Origin: Balneolaceae bacterium UBA1514
GTDB lineage: Bacteria; Bacteroidota; Rhodothermia; Balneolales; Balneolaceae
Reading direction: 5' to 3'
Assembly: GCA_002323515.1 (NCBI GenBank)
Contig: DCQQ01000008.1
Location: 1-64,000 of the forward strand
DNA: 64,000 nt
The translations under genes and the position numbers were made by a program. The notes beneath the pieces were generated by a model, which ran no database searches, had not been told where the DNA came from, and saw only the letters and a list, made by a program, of their open reading frames with translations. Each line of letters begins with the position of its first letter. Within the stretch, counting starts at the first letter, position 1. Below, piece by piece: positions 17,103 through 26,433 of the stretch.

Positions 17103-18176
17103 TTAGGGACGCACTGAATAAAGGCTATCAGATTCAAAAGTTCTGCCCATTGCTCTGAATTGACGCACAAATGGTAGTTTTTTACTAACAGAAGGTGCAA
17201 ACTGAGAATATTCAATCATAAATAGCCTAGAAGTTGATTCATCATAGTAGGTAAAGTTGACAAATGGTCCTCCCATTGCTCCATTGATCATCTGCCAAGT
17301 ACCTAGTGTCTCATAGCTAAGATATCTCCCTTTTTGGAAACTAGTACTTTCAACAGGTCTTCGATATTCTGTTGTTATGAACATGGAATCAGTTCTACCC
17401 TTGATAAACTGTTGATTTAATGAATCCCTGTTTCGATTGATCCAGTCATCATCCAGGAATTTAATATCTCTTACATCATCTTGCCACCAGACCCACATCC
17501 ATCGATCATTGTACGGTAAAAATCGGCGATAGCTAATAAAATTGGTCGTATCAATTCGTTTGATATAATCATGTTGAATCCTGACCATAAAACCATGGTC
17601 ATTCCACAGGGAGTCACTATACTGGGTTTGTTCTTTTTTCTCATACACAAACCAATTCCATCGCAAAAGCTCTTTATTTAATGCGTTGCTTAATAACGCA
17701 CTTTCGGTGTTACGAATTTTAGCCGCCAATGCTGAATCAGAACTTGAACTTAATATTAAAGCGTATTGATCTTTATACCATTGGTCAACAATTGGAAAGG
17801 CAAAGCTTTCTCCATTCCGGACACGCTGCTCTGTACCCTCATCTAAGAAAGCCCGTACTTGGGCTGCTATGGTAGTTGAATCATCAATTGGCGCAGCAAA
17901 AATGATATTTTTATACCCCATAATACGTTCTAATTGCGATCGTGAACGTATATGCATAAAGGTTAGGTCATAATATGGTTCGGGATTAGGTAGACTAAAG
18001 ACAAGTTTACCAAAGGTTTCCCGTATAGCGTTGGCCGTTTCACTATCCCATTCGACGGAATCCATAACAACCACAAATTCCCGGGTATCACCCTTCGCTC
18101 GTTCTCTGAAGTCAGTATTACAAGCCAACGAATGGACTACTAATGTAATAAAGGCTAAATGGGATAAAAAGCGCAT
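17103..18176 (-). CDS. DUF4837 family lipoprotein
   Basis: Putative lipoprotein of 357 residues with a signal segment ending VHSLAC (cysteine 19). The REFVVVMDSVEWDS opening, TFGKLVFSLPNPEPYYDLTF block and GPFVNFTYYDESTSRLFMIE end match the DUF4837 family typical of Bacteroidota and relatives. Function unknown. It lies 82 bases downstream of trpA on the same strand and converges with the methyltransferase gene over an 11-base gap. Whether it shares the trp transcript cannot be told, since I see no terminator after trpA. Confidence 0.82.
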   Translation of the reverse strand: MRFLSHLAFITLVVHSLACNTDFRERAKGDTREFVVVMDSVEWDSETANAIRETFGKLVFSLPNPEPYYDLTFMHIRSRSQLERIMGYKNIIFAAPIDDSTTIAAQVRAFLDEGTEQRVRNGESFAFPIVDQWYKDQYALILSSSSDSALAAKIRNTESALLSNALNKELLRWNWFVYEKKEQTQYSDSLWNDHGFMVRIQHDYIKRIDTTNFISYRRFLPYNDRWMWVWWQDDVRDIKFLDDDWINRNRDSLNQQFIKGRTDSMFITTEYRRPVESTSFQKGRYLSYETLGTWQMINGAMGGPFVNFTYYDESTSRLFMIEYSQFAPSVSKKLPFVRQFRAMGRTFESDSLYSVRP

Positions 18177-18258
18177 AGAACAGATTTTTTACTAACTTTT
18201 ATGACCAATTGATTCATTTGAAGGTGTGTGGCATAAAGATAATCCAATAACGTTTTAT

Positions 18259-19062
18259 TTAGGTGTTAGGATAGCCATATTTGAGTTGATGCACAAAGGT
18301 GTACACCTCTTCCTTCCAATGATCTTTTGGATAGGTATTTCTAATCGTTTCAATGAGTGCACTACCGACAATAAATCCCTCCACTTCCCTAGAAATATTT
18401 TGCGCATCAGTAAAGTTTTTTATCCCAAAACCGACCATTAATGGATTTTTTGTGATACTTTTCTTCGATCGTTGAATAAATTTATCCACTGATTGTTGAA
18501 CCTCACTCCCTTCCCTAGCGCCGGTTACCCCAGTTACAGATACGCAGTATACAAATCCATCAGACTTCTGATCACTTAGCTGCATTCTTTGATCACTAGT
18601 GTTGGGTGCAATCAAATAAATAAGTTGAATTCCATTTAGGTGGGCTAAATCTTCAATCATACCCCCTTCATCTAGTGGTAAATCTGGTACAATTAACCCA
18701 TCCACACCTGCCTTAGCTGCTGTGGTAAAAAAATTCTCCAAGCCAAACCTTAAGATAGGATTTATGTAGCCCATTAAAACAATGGGTATTTCTGATTCTT
18801 TTCTAATATCTACAACCATATTAAAAATACCTTGGATAGTAATTCCTTTGGATATAGCTATATTGGATGAGTACTGAATGGTCGGACCGTCTGCTAATGG
18901 GTCACTAAATGGAATACCTAATTCAATGATATCGGCACCGTTATGTTCAAAACCTAAGACTAAGTCTACGGTTTCAGTTATATCAGGATAACCAGCCGTG
19001 ATGAAAAGACTCATTATCTTCTCATTCTTCTTGTCTTTAAAAACCTTATTAATTCGATTCAT
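18259..19062 (-). CDS. trpA: Tryptophan synthase alpha chain
   Basis: Cleaves indole-3-glycerol phosphate to indole and glyceraldehyde 3-phosphate in the TrpA2B2 complex. The catalytic acids are in place: E47 and D58 within ELGIPFSDPLADGPT. The GLIVPDLPLDE and YCVSVTGVTGAREG phosphate-loop regions are standard. Length (267) is normal. Last gene of the operon, 17 bases after trpB. Confidence 0.97.
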   Translation of the reverse strand: MNRINKVFKDKKNEKIMSLFITAGYPDITETVDLVLGFEHNGADIIELGIPFSDPLADGPTIQYSSNIAISKGITIQGIFNMVVDIRKESEIPIVLMGYINPILRFGLENFFTTAAKAGVDGLIVPDLPLDEGGMIEDLAHLNGIQLIYLIAPNTSDQRMQLSDQKSDGFVYCVSVTGVTGAREGSEVQQSVDKFIQRSKKSITKNPLMVGFGIKNFTDAQNISREVEGFIVGSALIETIRNTYPKDHWKEEVYTFVHQLKYGYPNT

Positions 19063-19079
19063 CGGGTTAAATAGACTGT

Positions 19080-20279
19080 TTAAAGGTACTTAGAGATAGT
19101 TTCCATGTCTTTATCACCTCTTCCAGAGCAGTTCAACACAACTATTTCGTCTGAAGAAGTGGTTGGCATAAGTTCCTCTAACCAAGCAAAAGCATGAGCG
19201 GTCTCTAAGGCAGGTATTATTCCTTCCATCCTCGATAATAAAGATACCGCTTCAAGTGATTGGGCATCGGTAACCGCACGATATTCTACTCGCTTTGTAT
19301 CATGTAGGTAGGCATGTTCAGGACCAATACCAGGATAATCTAAACCAGCACTGATGGAATGAGCTAATTCGATTTGCCCTTCCTTATCATGAAGCAAGTA
19401 ACTCATAGATCCATGTAGTACACCGGGACGACCTTTTGTTAAAGTAGCTGCTGTTTGTCCGGAATTTACACCTAATCCGCCCGCTTCAATACCAATGATA
19501 TATACATCATCATTAATGAATGGATAAAAAATACCCATAGCATTGGAACCACCGCCCACACAGGCAATAAGATAATCAGGTAGACGGCCCTCCATTTCCA
19601 TTAACTGCCGCTTGGTTTCGTCACCTATTATTCGATGAAAATTCCTTACCATCATGGGATATGGATGTGGTCCTACCACCGAACCAATGATATAAAAAGT
19701 GTCCTCAACATTGGTTACCCAATCTCGGATTGCTTCATTTGTAGCGTCTTTTAACGTTTTGGAACCACTACTGACACCGCGTACCTCGGCTCCCATCAAT
19801 CGCATTCTGTCGACGTTGAGTTTCTGACGTACCATATCTTCCTCTCCCATGTATACCACACATTCAACACCGAATTTAGCACATGCTGTAGCCGTAGCTA
19901 CCCCATGTTGGCCTGCGCCTGTTTCAGCAATAATACGTTTTTTACCCATTCTAAGGGCTAATAGTATCTGACCTATAGCATTATTTATTTTGTGCGCTCC
20001 CGTATGACAAAGGTCTTCTCTCTTTAAATAGATTTTTGCTTTACCGTAATGATCTGTTAAGCGGTTGGCAAAACTTAGCTCGGTAGGACGCCCTACATAT
20101 TCTCGTAGTAAGTAGAGATACTCTTTCTCAAATTCAGGATCTTCACTGGCTTCTTTGTATGCTTTTTCAAGCTCATTAAGGGCAGGAATAAGGGTTTCGG
20201 GTACAAATTTACCCCCGTAAGCACCAAAATATCCCTTTTGATTGGGTTCAGAATAGGTGGTTTTAGTAATGACTGACAT
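19080..20279 (-). CDS. trpB: Tryptophan synthase beta chain
   Basis: PLP enzyme condensing indole with serine. The PLP lysine is K97 in [25 protein letters not shown] and the glycine-rich [10 protein letters not shown] cofactor loop are present. It is a TrpB1-type chain of 399 residues that would pair with the adjacent TrpA. A gap of 66 bases separates it from trpF upstream. Confidence 0.98.
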   Translation of the reverse strand: MSVITKTTYSEPNQKGYFGAYGGKFVPETLIPALNELEKAYKEASEDPEFEKEYLYLLREYVGRPTELSFANRLTDHYGKAKIYLKREDLCHTGAHKINNAIGQILLALRMGKKRIIAETGAGQHGVATATACAKFGVECVVYMGEEDMVRQKLNVDRMRLMGAEVRGVSSGSKTLKDATNEAIRDWVTNVEDTFYIIGSVVGPHPYPMMVRNFHRIIGDETKRQLMEMEGRLPDYLIACVGGGSNAMGIFYPFINDDVYIIGIEAGGLGVNSGQTAATLTKGRPGVLHGSMSYLLHDKEGQIELAHSISAGLDYPGIGPEHAYLHDTKRVEYRAVTDAQSLEAVSLLSRMEGIIPALETAHAFAWLEELMPTTSSDEIVVLNCSGRGDKDMETISKYL

Positions 20280-20345
20280 GATAGTGAGTTGAGATTAAGT
20301 CCAGTTTAGTTTGACACAACAATACAATAAAAAGGATGCCTACGT

Positions 20346-20996
20346 TTAGGTCGTTGAATTCACGGCTTCCATCAATAAAGATAACTTATCGAAATCTTTT
20401 ATACCGATACTTTCTTCTATCTTAGAAGATACATCAATAGCCATTGGAGGGTTCCCTGAAAGTACTTCTAGGGCTTCATTAACCGTTTCATGTGACAAAC
20501 CACCTGAAAGGAAATAAGGCAAAGGGATATCCAGTTCATTGATGAGTTTCCAGTCAAAAGATACACCAGTGCCACCACTTTGGCTACCCACTTTAGTGTC
20601 AAACATGATGTATTCACATACATTTTTATAGCCTTGAAGTTCTCGTGAAAGGTCCGCTGAATTAGTCTGTACGTCCACAGAAAATACCTTAATCATGCGA
20701 TGATTTTCTGACAGTAATGAGCAATATTCGGTGGATTCTTGGCCATGTAATTGAATTATGTCCAGCCCCACCATCCTAGCTGTTTCAGTCACAAAACTAA
20801 GTTCTTGATTTTGAAATACTCCTACTTTGTATGGACCCTCAACCCATTCACTAATTGCACCTACCATAGCAGGTTCAATGTATCGTGGGGTTCCCTCGAC
20901 AAAAATAAATCCTATATAGTCAGCACCCGCCCCGGCAGCGAATCGGGCATCCGCTAAGTTAGTAAGACCACATATTTTCACCTTACTCTTTTTCAT
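20346..20996 (-). CDS. trpF: Phosphoribosylanthranilate isomerase
   Basis: TIM-barrel enzyme for the third step of tryptophan synthesis. The catalytic cysteine is in KICGLTN (residues 7-13), followed by ADYIGFIFVEGTPRYI. The catalytic aspartate is in MFDTKVGSQSGGTG, and FLSGGLSHETV forms the phosphate-binding loop. It is a separate 216-residue protein, not fused to TrpC. Confidence 0.96.
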   Translation of the reverse strand: MKKSKVKICGLTNLADARFAAGAGADYIGFIFVEGTPRYIEPAMVGAISEWVEGPYKVGVFQNQELSFVTETARMVGLDIIQLHGQESTEYCSLLSENHRMIKVFSVDVQTNSADLSRELQGYKNVCEYIMFDTKVGSQSGGTGVSFDWKLINELDIPLPYFLSGGLSHETVNEALEVLSGNPPMAIDVSSKIEESIGIKDFDKLSLLMEAVNSTT

Positions 20997-21082
20997 TTAA
21001 TAACCAAGTTTGATGTATAAATTTTATCGGATATGCGTGATCAAGTCTATATATTTTGAGCATATAAATTAAGTCTACCACT

Positions 21083-21895
21083 CTAGGGTGAAGTATTGGG
21101 TATATCAGCAGCTTCTTGAGCTGCTATGACCAGTTTTTTAAGTTCTTCACCAACATTGGACTGTCGCATTAAGTGCTCACCTATTAGTACCGCATGTATC
21201 CCGTTTTGCTGTAGATACTTTATATCCTTAACCGTAGAGATACCACTTTCAGATACTGTTATAGTTGATTCAGGGGCCATTTTTAATTGTGATACCCCCC
21301 GATGTACGTTTACATTGAAGGCTTCTAAATCACGGTTATTTACCCCAAGAATGGATACTTTTTCATAGTCAATGCGTTCTTGGTCAATTGTATCGTAACA
21401 TTCGACTAAAGCATCTACATGTAGCTCCTTAGCTACAGATAACAGCTCATCTAGTTGAGCATTAGAAAGTATACGAACGATCAATAAAATGGCATCTGCG
21501 CCATAGGCCTTAGCTTCTGTGATTTGATAGGGATCTATGATAAAGTCTTTTCGCAAAATAGGAATGCTTGATTGTTTTGCGATATCGTTCATATATGACA
21601 AATGCCCCTTAAAAAAAGGCTCATCGGTTAGGACTGAAATAGCGGAAGCCCCTGAGTCTTCATAGATTTTGGCGAGGGTGATAGGTTCAAAATTTTCTCG
21701 AATTATACCCTTTGAAGGGGATGCTTTTTTTACTTCGGTTATAAACTTAACCTCTTTTCCCCTAATTGCTTGAGAGAAAGATTTCATTTCTTTTTCATAT
21801 CCCCATTCCGATTCTAAACTCTGTAAACTTCGTTCTGAAATTCGTTTTTTGAGATCAATCTTAGTTTGGGTGACTATCTTTTCAAGTATACTCAT
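21083..21895 (-). CDS. trpC: Indole-3-glycerol phosphate synthase
   Basis: TIM-barrel enzyme closing the indole ring. Signature EVKKASPSKG with the catalytic lysine, ILRKDFIIDPYQI, GVNNRDLEAF and SESGI are all present. The frame is open to 21928, but that would overlap trpD by about 30 bases; the ATG at 21895 (MSILEKIV) lies one base after the trpD stop and starts exactly where the family's N-terminal helix begins, so I use it (270 residues). Confidence 0.95.
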   Translation of the reverse strand: MSILEKIVTQTKIDLKKRISERSLQSLESEWGYEKEMKSFSQAIRGKEVKFITEVKKASPSKGIIRENFEPITLAKIYEDSGASAISVLTDEPFFKGHLSYMNDIAKQSSIPILRKDFIIDPYQITEAKAYGADAILLIVRILSNAQLDELLSVAKELHVDALVECYDTIDQERIDYEKVSILGVNNRDLEAFNVNVHRGVSQLKMAPESTITVSESGISTVKDIKYLQQNGIHAVLIGEHLMRQSNVGEELKKLVIAAQEAADIPNTSP

Positions 21896-21896
21896 A

Positions 21897-22919
21897 TTAA
21901 CAGGATTGAGTCGCAGTGATGAACTCATTAAGTTTAATTAATGCTGCACCCGATTGAATTGCTTCCTCGGCTAACATTTTAGCTTCCTGAAGATTTTGTA
22001 CCTCGGTAACAGCATGTATGGCAAATGCTGCGTTTAGTACCACCATGTTTTTTTGAGCTTCTGTCGCCTTATTGGCCAAAATATCAGTAAAAATACGAGC
22101 ATTCAACGATGGTTCTCCACCTAAAAGTTCGTCCATTTCCACACGGTTAAAGCCTAATTCTTCAGGTTTAAAAGTTCTTTGCTGTGAACTTAGTTGCTCT
22201 CTTACTTCAAAAAAAGTGGTTGGATTGCACAAACTTATTTCATCGAGGCCATCTTCGGAACTAAAGGTATAGGCAAATTGGGTATCTAGTGTAGCCAATA
22301 TTTGAGCCATTTGACGTGCAACATCTTTATTATACGCTCCTATGACATAATTCCGAACACCAGCGGGGTTCGTCAAAGGCCCAAGTATGTTGAAAAATGT
22401 ACGAAAACCGATGGTCTTTCTTGCTGGCATAACATGTTTCATAGCAGGATGAAATATTGGAGCATACATAAAAGCAATACCTACACGCTCAAATACCTGC
22501 ACAACCTGGTCTGGATGTAACTCTATATTTGCGCCAAGAATTTCTAATACGTCGGCACTGCCACATTTGCTCGATGCACTTCTGTTTCCATGCTTTATGA
22601 CGGGTACACCTGCAGCAGCTGTAACAAATGCCGTAATGGTCGATATATTAAAAGTGCCAGATTTATCTCCTCCAGTACCAACGATATCTACCGCACCTGT
22701 TATATCGGCTTCAACTTTAAGCGATTTTGACCTCATTACTTGAACAAAAGATGATAACTCCTGAACAGTCTCTCCTTTCATCTTCATTGCAGTTAAAAAG
22801 GATGCAATTTCTTCGGAGCTAACTTCCCCATTCATAATAGACTCTAAGGCATAGACAGCTTGGCTGGAACTAAGGTCATGCCCCAAGGTAATTTTTTGAA
22901 GTATTTCTTTTAAACTCAT
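21897..22919 (-). CDS. trpD: Anthranilate phosphoribosyltransferase
   Basis: Adds phosphoribose to anthranilate. The PRPP/anthranilate motifs are clear: DIVGTGGDKSGTFNIST, KHGNRSASSKCGSADVLE, and HPAMKHVMPARKTIGFRT followed by FNILGPLTNPAG. The protein is a free-standing 340-residue enzyme, not fused to TrpG. A 97-base gap separates it from trpG; nothing terminator-like is seen there. Confidence 0.97.
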   Translation of the reverse strand: MSLKEILQKITLGHDLSSSQAVYALESIMNGEVSSEEIASFLTAMKMKGETVQELSSFVQVMRSKSLKVEADITGAVDIVGTGGDKSGTFNISTITAFVTAAAGVPVIKHGNRSASSKCGSADVLEILGANIELHPDQVVQVFERVGIAFMYAPIFHPAMKHVMPARKTIGFRTFFNILGPLTNPAGVRNYVIGAYNKDVARQMAQILATLDTQFAYTFSSEDGLDEISLCNPTTFFEVREQLSSQQRTFKPEELGFNRVEMDELLGGEPSLNARIFTDILANKATEAQKNMVVLNAAFAIHAVTEVQNLQEAKMLAEEAIQSGAALIKLNEFITATQSC

Positions 22920-23016
22920 GATTATCTGACTTAATTAGTCTTGGTACTCTTATAAAGGTTGTTAGGCTTGATTGATTAAGCTGCTGGGAGGGGTATCATC
23001 AAACCGTTATGCTCTA

Positions 23017-23589
23017 TCATTGACTTAACCAATTTTTTATCATTTGAGGTCCCTCAGTGGTTAAAATACTTTCAGGATGAAACTGAATTCCTTCAATAGG
23101 ATAGGTTTTATGACGCACGCCCATCACGATGGTTCCGGTATGATCATCGGTCATCGCGGTAACTTCAAGAGAGTCAGGTATGCTTTCAGGATTCAGTACT
23201 AACGAATGATAACGTGTTGCGATGAATTGTTTTGGGATAGAGCTAAATAAGTTGCTCCCCCTGTGAGTAACCATTGAGGTTTTGCCATGCATAAGACTAG
23301 GAGCATGCACAACCTTTGCTCCAAATACCTCCCCGATAGCTTGATGACCTAAACAAACACCCAGTATAGGTATTTTAGGGCCTAATTCGGCAATTACTTG
23401 CTTTGTCACACCAGCATCTTCAGGTTTTCCTGGGCCTGGTGAAATTAGTATTTTGATTGGCTTTAAGGCTTTGATTTGATCAATACTACATTCATCATTC
23501 CTGATTACTTTGTAATCCTCAGTTTGTTGTGCAACTAGATGAACCAAGTTATATGTAAAAGAGTCGTAATTATCTATAATTAAAATCAT
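23017..23589 (-). CDS. trpG: Anthranilate synthase component II (glutamine amidotransferase)
   Basis: Class I glutaminase supplying ammonia to TrpE. The triad is visible: C79 in GVCLGHQAIG, H171 and E173 in QFHPESI. The oxyanion PGPGKPEDAG motif is at 51-60. Length 190. A second role in folate synthesis (as PabA) is possible in genomes with only one such gene; this window cannot decide. It starts 8 bases after trpS. Confidence 0.95.
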   Translation of the reverse strand: MILIIDNYDSFTYNLVHLVAQQTEDYKVIRNDECSIDQIKALKPIKILISPGPGKPEDAGVTKQVIAELGPKIPILGVCLGHQAIGEVFGAKVVHAPSLMHGKTSMVTHRGSNLFSSIPKQFIATRYHSLVLNPESIPDSLEVTAMTDDHTGTIVMGVRHKTYPIEGIQFHPESILTTEGPQMIKNWLSQ

Positions 23590-23597
23590 ACCGTACC

Positions 23598-24593
23598 TTA
23601 AAAACTTCTATGTATTCCAACAACTTCACGTATGGGCTGCATAACTTTTTCGGCTTGAATTTGAGCTCGTTTGCCCCCCTCTCGAAGTACATCAAATACC
23701 CTGTCTGGATGCTGCTGAAGTTCATTTCTGCGTTCGGTAGCTTCCGCGAAATAATCTGTCATGAGGCCGAATAGTTCTTTTTTAGCATGCCCATATCCGT
23801 ATCCACCGTTTCGATATTTTTGGGCTATTTCTTCTTTTTGTTCTTGAGTGGCAAAAAGTGAAATTAAGGCATATACATTATCCGATGATGGATCCTTAGA
23901 TTCTTCTAAAGGGGTTGAGTCCGTTTGTATGCTCATTATTTTCTTTTTTAGTGCTTTAGGCTCTTCAAAAATAGGCAAGGTATTATCATAACTCTTACTC
24001 ATTTTCTGCCCATCCGTTCCAGGAACAGTTGCAACTGACTTGACGATATATTCTTCTGGTTCTATTAAAAAATCACCCTCATAAGTTCGGTTGAATTTAC
24101 CCGCCAAATCTCGGCATATCTCAATATTTTGTTTTTGATCTTCGCCTACTGGTACAATAGTTGAGTGATAGATCAATATATCTGCTGCTTGAAGTATCGG
24201 ATAAGTGAATAGACCAATATTAGGACTTAAGCCAGCGGTGATTTTATTTTTATATGAAACCCCTTTCTCCATTAGACTAACAGGTGTTAGGGTAGATAAA
24301 ATCCAGGCCAATTCAGTTACTTGAGGCACATCGGATTGAGCAAAAAAAGTTGCTTTTTCAGGACTTAGGCCAAGTGCAAGATAATCCAATGCTACTTCAT
24401 AAGTATATTCTCGCAATGCCTTACCATTCTTTAAAGAGGTAAGCGAATGAAAATTTGCAATAAAATAAAAGGCTCTACCCTTGTCTTGCATAGCAATATG
24501 TTGCCTAATTGCACCGAAATAATTACCAATATGCAGTTTTCCGGAGGGTTGAATACCGGATAATATTATTGGAAGGGTTGATTCGTTTTGCAT
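23598..24593 (-). CDS. trpS: Tryptophanyl-tRNA synthetase
   Basis: Class I aminoacyl-tRNA synthetase charging tRNA-Trp. The two ATP-binding signatures are present: KLHIGNYFG (residues 19-27, HIGH class) and KMSKS at 197-201. Length 331 is usual for bacterial TrpRS. It lies between trpE (6-base gap) and trpG (8-base gap), inside the biosynthetic operon, so it is almost certainly co-transcribed. This would couple tRNA charging capacity to tryptophan supply. Confidence 0.97.
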   Translation of the reverse strand: MQNESTLPIILSGIQPSGKLHIGNYFGAIRQHIAMQDKGRAFYFIANFHSLTSLKNGKALREYTYEVALDYLALGLSPEKATFFAQSDVPQVTELAWILSTLTPVSLMEKGVSYKNKITAGLSPNIGLFTYPILQAADILIYHSTIVPVGEDQKQNIEICRDLAGKFNRTYEGDFLIEPEEYIVKSVATVPGTDGQKMSKSYDNTLPIFEEPKALKKKIMSIQTDSTPLEESKDPSSDNVYALISLFATQEQKEEIAQKYRNGGYGYGHAKKELFGLMTDYFAEATERRNELQQHPDRVFDVLREGGKRAQIQAEKVMQPIREVVGIHRSF

Positions 24594-24599
24594 AGTAAT

Positions 24600-26078
24600 T
24601 TAGTTGTCTCGAATATCTAAGGCTGTACTTAGCGCATTGACCAGTGCACCTGCTTTATTTACGGTCTCTTCAAATTCATTTTCTGCTATACTGTCGGCGA
24701 CAATTCCTGCGCCAGCTTGAATATACACCTTATTACCTGTTACTACCATTGTTCGAATGGCAATACAGGTATCCATATTACCCGAATAGTCAAAATAGCC
24801 GACAGCCCCTGCATAGATTCCCCGTTTTGTGGGTTCCATATCATCGATTATTTGCATGGCTCTAATTTTGGGTGCCCCACTGACAGTGCCGGCAGGAAAG
24901 CATTGCATGAGGGCATCAACCGCTGATTTCCCCTCAGCTAATTGCCCAGAAACATCACTAACAATATGCATAACGTGGGAATAACGTTCAATTACCTGAT
25001 TTCTGTCCAACTGAACCGAACCTGGTTTACTTACTCTAGATACATCATTTCGTCCCAAGTCAACCAGCATAATATGTTCAGCAATTTCTTTTGGGTCCTG
25101 TTTTAAATCAGCTTCTAACTGTAAATCTTCTTTTAAGGTTGCCCCCCTTTTCCTTGTTCCCGCAATCGGTAATACTCGTACTCTCTGGTCTTGTACACTG
25201 ACTAATACCTCGGGTGAACTACCCACTAAAGTAAATGAGTTAAAATCCAGATAGAACAAATAAGGTGACGGGTTAACCATACGTAAGGCACGGTAAAGCA
25301 TGAAAGTATCTCCTGACATCTCCGTTTCAAACCGCTGTGATAATACTACTTGAAAAATGTCACCTTCATAAATATGCTGCTTCGCTTTTTCAACCATACT
25401 AGAAAAATATGACTCTTCCATATTACTAGTAAGTTGATCGGGATCAATAAAAAAATCGGGTGCTTTGTTCACCCTTCTATTTACCTTAGCCTCCATTTGG
25501 TCCAAAGCAAATTGAGCCTGTTCATACCATTCATTTAGCAGGCTATCATCTGTTGTAGCTTCCTCAAGACGGACAGTGTGAATGAGTATAACTTGATGTT
25601 TAACGTGATCAAACGCATAAATTTCATCATAAAATCCCCATACAGCTTCGGGCAATCCTAAATCATCATAAGGGGTGTTCGGCAAATACTCAACTTGCCT
25701 AAAAGTATCGTAAGAGGAGAAGCCAACAGCCCCACCTGTTAACCTAGGTAATCCGGGTAAATGAGGTTCCGTGTATTTAGTGGTACAGGTTCTCAAGGCG
25801 TCAAAGTATGAATCGAATTCAGTTGCCGTTCCATCCTTATGCTGTAATTCTGTTCTTATCCCATCAAACCGTAGAAGCTCGTAGGGATTACACCCTAAAA
25901 AAGAATATCTAGCCAATTGATCACCCCCTTCAACAGATTCAAAAAGAAATGGATGATTGCTACCTTCTCGAATATTTAAAAAAAGAGATACAGGAGTTAA
26001 TGTATCGGCCAACAACTGTCGATATACTGGTATAGCCGTGTATGTTTTGGCTAAGTGCTTAAATGATTCAACATTCAT
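24600..26078 (-). CDS. trpE: Anthranilate synthase component I
   Basis: Converts chorismate with ammonia from TrpG to anthranilate. The N-terminal LFES (45-48) is the tryptophan-binding feedback motif. The C-terminal chorismate domain has IFQVVLSQRFE, GSSPEVLV, IAGTRKRGA, ELMLVDLGRND-type sequence (here HIMLVDLGRNDVSRV), AGTVSGAPKIRAMQII and AGAGIVADS. Length 492. It is the first gene of the operon, preceded by a leader with a terminator-like hairpin, so synthesis is likely controlled both by feedback and by attenuation. Confidence 0.97.
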   Translation of the reverse strand: MNVESFKHLAKTYTAIPVYRQLLADTLTPVSLFLNIREGSNHPFLFESVEGGDQLARYSFLGCNPYELLRFDGIRTELQHKDGTATEFDSYFDALRTCTTKYTEPHLPGLPRLTGGAVGFSSYDTFRQVEYLPNTPYDDLGLPEAVWGFYDEIYAFDHVKHQVILIHTVRLEEATTDDSLLNEWYEQAQFALDQMEAKVNRRVNKAPDFFIDPDQLTSNMEESYFSSMVEKAKQHIYEGDIFQVVLSQRFETEMSGDTFMLYRALRMVNPSPYLFYLDFNSFTLVGSSPEVLVSVQDQRVRVLPIAGTRKRGATLKEDLQLEADLKQDPKEIAEHIMLVDLGRNDVSRVSKPGSVQLDRNQVIERYSHVMHIVSDVSGQLAEGKSAVDALMQCFPAGTVSGAPKIRAMQIIDDMEPTKRGIYAGAVGYFDYSGNMDTCIAIRTMVVTGNKVYIQAGAGIVADSIAENEFEETVNKAGALVNALSTALDIRDN

Positions 26079-26139
26079 TTTACTAAGATATGTAAAAGTG
26101 TTTGAGAATTAGGTGATTCCAAAACATTCAGTTTGATTC

Positions 26140-26174
26140 AAAAAAAAACCCCACCTTTTATATAAAAAAGTGGG
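26140..26174 (-). terminator. Candidate attenuator terminator in the trpE leader
   Basis: On the minus strand the arms CCCAC (26174-26170) and GTGGG (26154-26150), extended inward by TTTT/AAAA around an ATAT loop, are followed by nine T residues (26148-26140). This is an intrinsic terminator pointing toward trpE and ending 62 bases before its start codon. No minus-strand gene lies upstream for it to end, since the next gene at 26434 reads away, so premature termination of the trp transcript is the natural reading. Confidence 0.7.
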
Positions 26175-26197
26175 TGAACACTAGGGACAGTTTCACC
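26173..26197 (-). promoter_or_regulatory. Hairpin competing with the trp leader terminator (possible antiterminator)
   Basis: The RNA arms GGUGAAACU (26197-26189) and AGUGUUCACC (26182-26173) form nine pairs with one bulged G and a six-base loop. The 3' arm shares two bases with the terminator's 5' arm, so both cannot be fully paired. Just upstream, AACCT/AGGTT with a CTAA loop makes a further short hairpin (around 26210-26223). The order of structures resembles an attenuator, but which sensor controls it is not visible. Confidence 0.4.
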
Positions 26198-26247
26198 TAT
26201 AATGTTGACAACCTTTAGAGGTTTGGATTAAACAATAATAGACAACT

Positions 26248-26278
26248 ATTATACATAATATACTTTAGATGTTGTCTA
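26248..26278 (-). promoter_or_regulatory. Weak candidate promoter for the trp operon
   Basis: A perfect TATAAT (26253-26248) is preceded by TAGACA (26278-26273) with a 19-base spacer, which is longer than ideal. A start near 26241 would give a leader of about 160 bases containing both hairpins. The rest of the 355-base gap 26079-26433, which must also hold the promoter of the divergent lipoprotein gene, is AT-rich and shows no other signal I can defend. Confidence 0.3.
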
Positions 26279-26433
26279 ATTGCAATGAACGTTAATATAT
26301 AAATCTGAGTAGCTTAGCTGTCAAAAAATAGACGGCTCTTTGAGCAAATAAATAGAAAAACTTGCCTTATATTTTATATCTATAAAGAAGCGTCTTTCAA
26401 AGCCTTCTCCAAATTTTAGATGCGACATGCTGG

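Noticed and set aside
21896-21928. trpC start inside trpD
   Set aside because: The ATG at 21895, one base after the trpD stop, matches the family N-terminus; the extension would be the trpD tail in another frame.
26215-26256. Thirteen-codon minus-strand ORF in the trp leader as a regulatory leader peptide
   Set aside because: It contains no Trp codon, and its ATG overlaps the only candidate -10 element, so it probably lies at or before the transcription start.
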